Shown here in pieces: positions 57,299 through 64,000 of a stretch of 64,000 nt of DNA; positions within the stretch are counted from its first letter, which is position 1; each line of letters starts with the position of its first letter. The DNA is from Chelatococcus sambhunathii (GTDB lineage: Bacteria; Pseudomonadota; Alphaproteobacteria; Rhizobiales; Beijerinckiaceae): positions 186,001 to 250,000 of the forward strand of contig NZ_LIOL01000001.1 of assembly GCF_001418005.1 (NCBI RefSeq). The letters are read 5' to 3'. The notes beneath the pieces were generated by a model, which was not told the origin of the DNA, made no database searches, and saw only the letters and a list, made by a program, of their open reading frames with translations. Position numbers and translations under genes: made by a program.

Positions 57299-57568
57299 AT
57301 GAAGCGTCATCTCAGGCAGGGTGCCGTACTTGGGCTGATGGCGCTCGGCCTCGCAGCCTGCAACACACCGGAGGAACGGGCGGTCGGCGGCGCGCTGATC
57401 GGCGGCGCGGCTGGTGCGGCCATTGGCGGCGTGGCGACCGGCGACGTCGGCGGAGCGCTCGTCGGCGGCGCTATCGGTGCCGCCGGAGGTGCCGTGGTCG
57501 GCGCAGCCACCGCTCCGCGCTGCGACTACTATTACTATCGCGGTCGCCGCTATCGCGAGTGCTACTGA
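57299..57568 (+). CDS. Glycine-zipper outer membrane lipoprotein
   Basis: An 89-residue protein: a lipoprotein signal peptide (LGLMALGLAAC, lipid Cys21), then a Gly/Ala-rich region of repeated G-x-x-x-G units (VGGALIGGAAGAAIGGVA and GGALVGGAIGAAGGAVVGAA) typical of glycine-zipper membrane segments, and a Tyr-rich end with CDYYYYRGRRYRECY. Such small lipoproteins sit in the envelope, often under stress control; the exact role is unknown. AGGAG lies nine bases before the ATG. Confidence 0.8.
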   Translation: MKRHLRQGAVLGLMALGLAACNTPEERAVGGALIGGAAGAAIGGVATGDVGGALVGGAIGAAGGAVVGAATAPRCDYYYYRGRRYRECY

Positions 57569-57754
57569 AGGTCTGCGCGCGGCCCTGCCCGGCCGCGCGC
57601 ACTTTCCCGTCGCTTCAGCGCCTTGCCAAGGCCCTCACGCCTCGCTAGCTCTCTCGTGCCTTTGCTGATGAGACCGGCGTCGAGCCATTGGGGCGCGAAA
57701 CGGACGTGCGGGCGCGGCATCGGAGCGGCAAGAGCAGGGAAGCGGTCTCGACCC

Positions 57755-58510
57755 ATGTGGGGCAAACTCGGCTGGGGCAAGCTCGGCGGCGCCAGCATCG
57801 GCCTGGCTATCGGCGGCCCCCTCGGCGCGCTGCTCGGCGCTCTTGCAGGCCATCTCCTCATCGACGACGCCAATGCGCTGTTCCGGCCGCCGCCGCGGCA
57901 GGTGGTGTTCACGACCGGACTCGTGGCGCTCGCCGCCAAGATGGCGAAGGCGGACGGCGTCGTCACGGGCGCCGAGATCCGCGCCTTTCACGCCATCATC
58001 GAAGCGCCGGCCGAGGAATTTGCCCAGATCGCCCGCCTCTTCAACCTCGCCAAGGCGACCACGGCCGGCTTCGAGGCCTATGCCCGCCAGTTGGCCACGC
58101 TGCTTGCCGACGAGCCGGCGCTGCTCGAAGACGTGCTCGACGGCCTCTTCCTCATCGCCGCCGCCGACGGCGCCCTGCACGATGACGAACTTGCCTATCT
58201 CGCGACCGTCGCCCGCATCTTCGGCCTGAGCGAAGCGGACTTCGCGCGCATCGAGGCCCGCCACGTGCACCGCACGGACGATCCCTATGTCATCCTCGGC
58301 GCGGACCGCGGCATGAGCGACGCGGAGCTGCGCCGTCTCTACCGCCGGCGCATCGCCGAGAGCCATCCCGACCGGGAGATCGCCCGCGGCCTGCCGCCCG
58401 AGGCCGTGCGCATCGCCACCGACCGCACCGCCGCCCTCAACGCCGCCTGGGACGAGATCGTGCGCCAGCGCCGGATAAACGAGAAAGAGTCCGCGAAGGT
58501 CACGTCATGA
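57755..58510 (+). CDS. TerB and DnaJ domain protein (DjlA-like)
   Basis: A 251-residue protein with a Gly-rich hydrophobic N-terminal segment (GGASIGLAIGGPLGALLGALAGHLL) that may enter the membrane, a TerB-like helical domain (VALAAKMAKADGVVTGAEIRAFHAII, DGLFLIAAADGALHDDELAYLATVARIFGL), and a C-terminal J domain (DPYVILGADRGMSDAELRRLYRRRIAESHPD with the HPD motif). This is the DjlA layout, a membrane-anchored Hsp70 co-chaperone. The ATG at 57755 fits the family start. It overlaps the amidase gene by four bases. Confidence 0.85.
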   Translation: MWGKLGWGKLGGASIGLAIGGPLGALLGALAGHLLIDDANALFRPPPRQVVFTTGLVALAAKMAKADGVVTGAEIRAFHAIIEAPAEEFAQIARLFNLAKATTAGFEAYARQLATLLADEPALLEDVLDGLFLIAAADGALHDDELAYLATVARIFGLSEADFARIEARHVHRTDDPYVILGADRGMSDAELRRLYRRRIAESHPDREIARGLPPEAVRIATDRTAALNAAWDEIVRQRRINEKESAKVTS

Positions 58511-59295
58511 GCGAGCAGCCCAAACCCGACAGCCCCGTCGCCGCCAAGGTCTTCCCCTCCCCGAACCACGGCGAGCGCTTGGGCGCGGACGGCACGCCGC
58601 GCCGTCCCGACATGCTGGTACTACACTACACCGGCATGCCCGATGCGGGCGACGCGCTGCAGCGCCTGTGCAACCCCGCGGCCGAGGTCTCGGCGCATTA
58701 TTTCGTCTTCGAGAACGGCCGCGTGCTGCAGCTCGTCCCGGAGGGACGCCGGGCCTGGCACGCGGGCAGGGCCTCATGGGCCGGCGAGCGCGACATCAAC
58801 TCGGCCTCGATCGGTATCGAGATCGCCAATCCTGGCCACGAAGGCGGCCTGCCGCCCTACCCTGCGGCGCAAATCGCCGCCGTCATCGCACTGAGCCGCG
58901 ACATCGTCTCCCGCTGGGCGATCCCGGCGGATCGCGTGCTCGGCCATTCCGACGTGGCGCCCGAGCGCAAGCTGGACCCCGGTGAACTTTTCCCCTGGGA
59001 GGAGCTCAATCGCGCTGGCATCGGCCATTTCGTGCGCCCGGCCCCGGTGCGCGGCGGGCGCTTCCTCAGCCCCGGCGAGAGCGGCCAGCCGGTCGAGGCG
59101 CTGCAGGCGATGCTCGCCATGTACGGCTACGACATTGCGCTCACCGGCCGCTACGACGAGGCGACCACCGCCGTCGTCGCCGCCTTCCAGCGCCATTTCC
59201 GCCCCGAGCGCATCGACGGCATCGCCGATGCGTCGACCATCACGACCCTGCGCGATCTCATCGCCAGCCGGCCGGCGGCAACCGTGATCGTGTGA
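58507..59295 (+). CDS. N-acetylmuramoyl-L-alanine amidase with peptidoglycan-binding domain
   Basis: A 262-residue protein of the Amidase_2 (AmpD/AmiD) family. Zinc ligands are His40 (MLVLHYTG), His147 (VLGHSDVAPERKLDPG) and Asp157; Glu105 in IGIEIANPG is the likely catalytic residue. A PG_binding_1 domain follows (LSPGESGQPVEALQAMLAMYGYDIALTGRYDEATTAVVAAFQRHF). It should release peptides from muropeptides. No signal peptide is seen, suggesting a cytoplasmic recycling enzyme like AmpD despite the wall-binding domain. It is coupled to the DjlA-like gene by ATGA. Confidence 0.9.
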   Translation: MSEQPKPDSPVAAKVFPSPNHGERLGADGTPRRPDMLVLHYTGMPDAGDALQRLCNPAAEVSAHYFVFENGRVLQLVPEGRRAWHAGRASWAGERDINSASIGIEIANPGHEGGLPPYPAAQIAAVIALSRDIVSRWAIPADRVLGHSDVAPERKLDPGELFPWEELNRAGIGHFVRPAPVRGGRFLSPGESGQPVEALQAMLAMYGYDIALTGRYDEATTAVVAAFQRHFRPERIDGIADASTITTLRDLIASRPAATVIV

Positions 59296-59365
59296 GTGGG
59301 CATGCGAAATAGCTGCCGGTAGCACAAGACCCACACGGCGTTGGTGCTTCCAGGCTGCCCCTTTC

Positions 59366-59462
59366 CGTCGTCATGGCCGGGCTCGTCCCGGCCATCCACG
59401 CCTTTGAGGTTGCGCGACATGTCAAGGCGTGGATGCCCGCGACAAGCGCGGGCATGACGACG
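59366..59462. repeat. Palindromic intergenic repeat, copy 2
   Basis: A 97-base element with perfect terminal inverted arms CGTCGTCATG (59366-59375) and CATGACGACG (59453-59462), inner arms CCATCCACGCCTT and AAGGCGTGGATG, and the segment CGCGACAAGCGCGGGCAT shared with the copy at 25454-25540. It sits between the amidase gene and the 3' end of metH. Confidence 0.8.
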
Positions 59463-59487
59463 AGGAGCGATGCTTCTGGTCTGCTGA

Positions 59488-63231
<3,744 letters not shown>

Positions 63232-63253
63232 GTCAAAACGACCTTTGAATGGG

Positions 63254-64000
63254 TTACGCCACCGCCGCGGCGGCCACGGGCTCGGCCACCGCCGTTCCGG
63301 CCCTGAGGCCGAGCAGGTGGCAGATGGCATAGACGAGGTCGGCGCGGTTCATCGTGTAGAAGTGCAGGTCCGTCACGCCGCGGTCGACGAGGTCGATGAC
63401 CTGCTCGGCCGCGACCGCCGCCGCGATGAGGCGCCGCGTCTCCACGTCCTGGTCGAGGCCGTCGAAGCGACCCGCGAGCCAGGCCGGGATGCTCGCCCCC
63501 GCGCGTGCGGCGAAATTGGCCGCCTGCTTGAAGTTCTGGACCGGCAGGATGCCGGGCACGATGGGGATGTCGATGCCGCGCGCCCGCACCTTCTCGAGGT
63601 AACGGAAATAGACGTCGTTATCGAAGAAGAACTGGGTGATGGCCCGCGTCGCGCCCGCATCCACCTTGCGCTTGAGAAGCTCGATATCGGCGTCGATGGA
63701 GACGCTCTCCGGGTGCTTTTCCGGATAGGCCGAGACCGACACCTCGAAATCGGCGACGGCGCGGATGCCCGCAACGAGCTCGGGCGAGCCGTCATAACCT
63801 CCGGGATGGGGTGTGTAGACGGCGCCGATGCCCTCGGCCGGGTCGCCGCGCAGGGCCACGATGTGGCGCACGCCCGCCGCCCAATAGGCGCGTACGACGT
63901 CGTCAACCTCCGCGCGCGTCGCCGAGACGCAGGTGAGATGCGCGGCCGGCGCGAGCGGCGTCTCCTCGACGATACGCTTCACCGTGGCATGCGTGCGCTC
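63254..64000 (-). CDS. metF: Methylenetetrahydrofolate reductase, cut by the right edge
   Basis: MetF reduces methylenetetrahydrofolate to methyltetrahydrofolate, the methyl donor for MetH. The visible 248 C-terminal residues start [25 protein letters not shown] and include [28 protein letters not shown], and [18 protein letters not shown], all typical. The frame is open through base 64000, and roughly 50 N-terminal residues, including the catalytic Glu region, lie outside. The gene is directly upstream of metH. Confidence 0.96.
   Translation of the reverse strand, partial: ERTHATVKRIVEETPLAPAAHLTCVSATRAEVDDVVRAYWAAGVRHIVALRGDPAEGIGAVYTPHPGGYDGSPELVAGIRAVADFEVSVSAYPEKHPESVSIDADIELLKRKVDAGATRAITQFFFDNDVYFRYLEKVRARGIDIPIVPGILPVQNFKQAANFAARAGASIPAWLAGRFDGLDQDVETRRLIAAAVAAEQVIDLVDRGVTDLHFYTMNRADLVYAICHLLGLRAGTAVAEPVAAAAVA

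Overview
The window is high-GC (mostly about 65-70 percent by eye) chromosomal DNA of an alphaproteobacterium, most likely a Hyphomicrobiales (Rhizobiales) member. The clues are a circularly permuted two-piece tmRNA gene next to an alpha-type SspB, the thyA-folA-hflK-hflC-DUF2065-degP order, DUF4169 and HlyU-family proteins, and a division and cell-wall cluster that runs on into lpxC, bamD, recN and ligA. Nearly everything is housekeeping. There is no prophage, insertion sequence, CRISPR array, tRNA or recognisable defence system. The best signals are regulatory, plus a few odd small genes.

Layout. Positions 1-3.1 kb (minus) hold ilvB behind a leader-peptide/terminator attenuator, preceded by miaA. 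serB (plus) is head-to-head with miaA and meets degP at a shared terminator. 4.1-10.1 kb (minus) is one long set: thyA, a GNAT acetyltransferase, folA, hflK, hflC, a DUF2065 protein and degP. A 0.5 kb non-coding stretch with an AT-rich island leads to ssrA (tmRNA), sspB, fumC, DUF4169 and a ribbon-helix-helix gene (plus). 13.5-19.6 kb (minus) carries a very large AsmA-like protein, an orphan HlyC-family acyltransferase lacking the catalytic His, and an FAD-linked oxidase. 19.7-25.4 kb (plus) carries a thioesterase, uvrD, a HlyU-family gene and an AraC-azlC-azlD operon. pepP, two tiny unknown genes and prmA follow.

29.0-54.8 kb (minus) is the division and murein cluster, read from high to low coordinate: mraZ, rsmH, ftsL, ftsI, murE, murF, mraY, murD, ftsW, murG, murC, murB, ddlB, ftsQ, ftsA, ftsZ, then lpxC, bamD, recN and ligA. 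Many genes overlap by 1-4 bases, indicating translational coupling. A sigma70-type promoter in front of mraZ is overlaid by three 10-bp-spaced repeats that look like the MraZ operator. ftsZ ends at an intrinsic terminator, so lpxC and later genes are probably transcribed separately.

55.1-64.0 kb holds rnpB (RNase P RNA, minus), two related lytic transglycosylases, a glycine-zipper lipoprotein, a TerB/DnaJ-domain protein coupled to a murein amidase, and the metF-metH pair (minus; metF runs off the right edge). The genes cover peptidoglycan synthesis and turnover, division, membrane-protein quality control (HflKC, DegP, BamD), rescue of stalled ribosomes (tmRNA with its adaptor SspB), folate and one-carbon metabolism (thyA, folA, metF, metH), and branched-chain amino acid control (the ilv attenuator, with azlCD as a candidate exporter). 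Two copies of a palindromic intergenic repeat lie at 25.5 and 59.4 kb.
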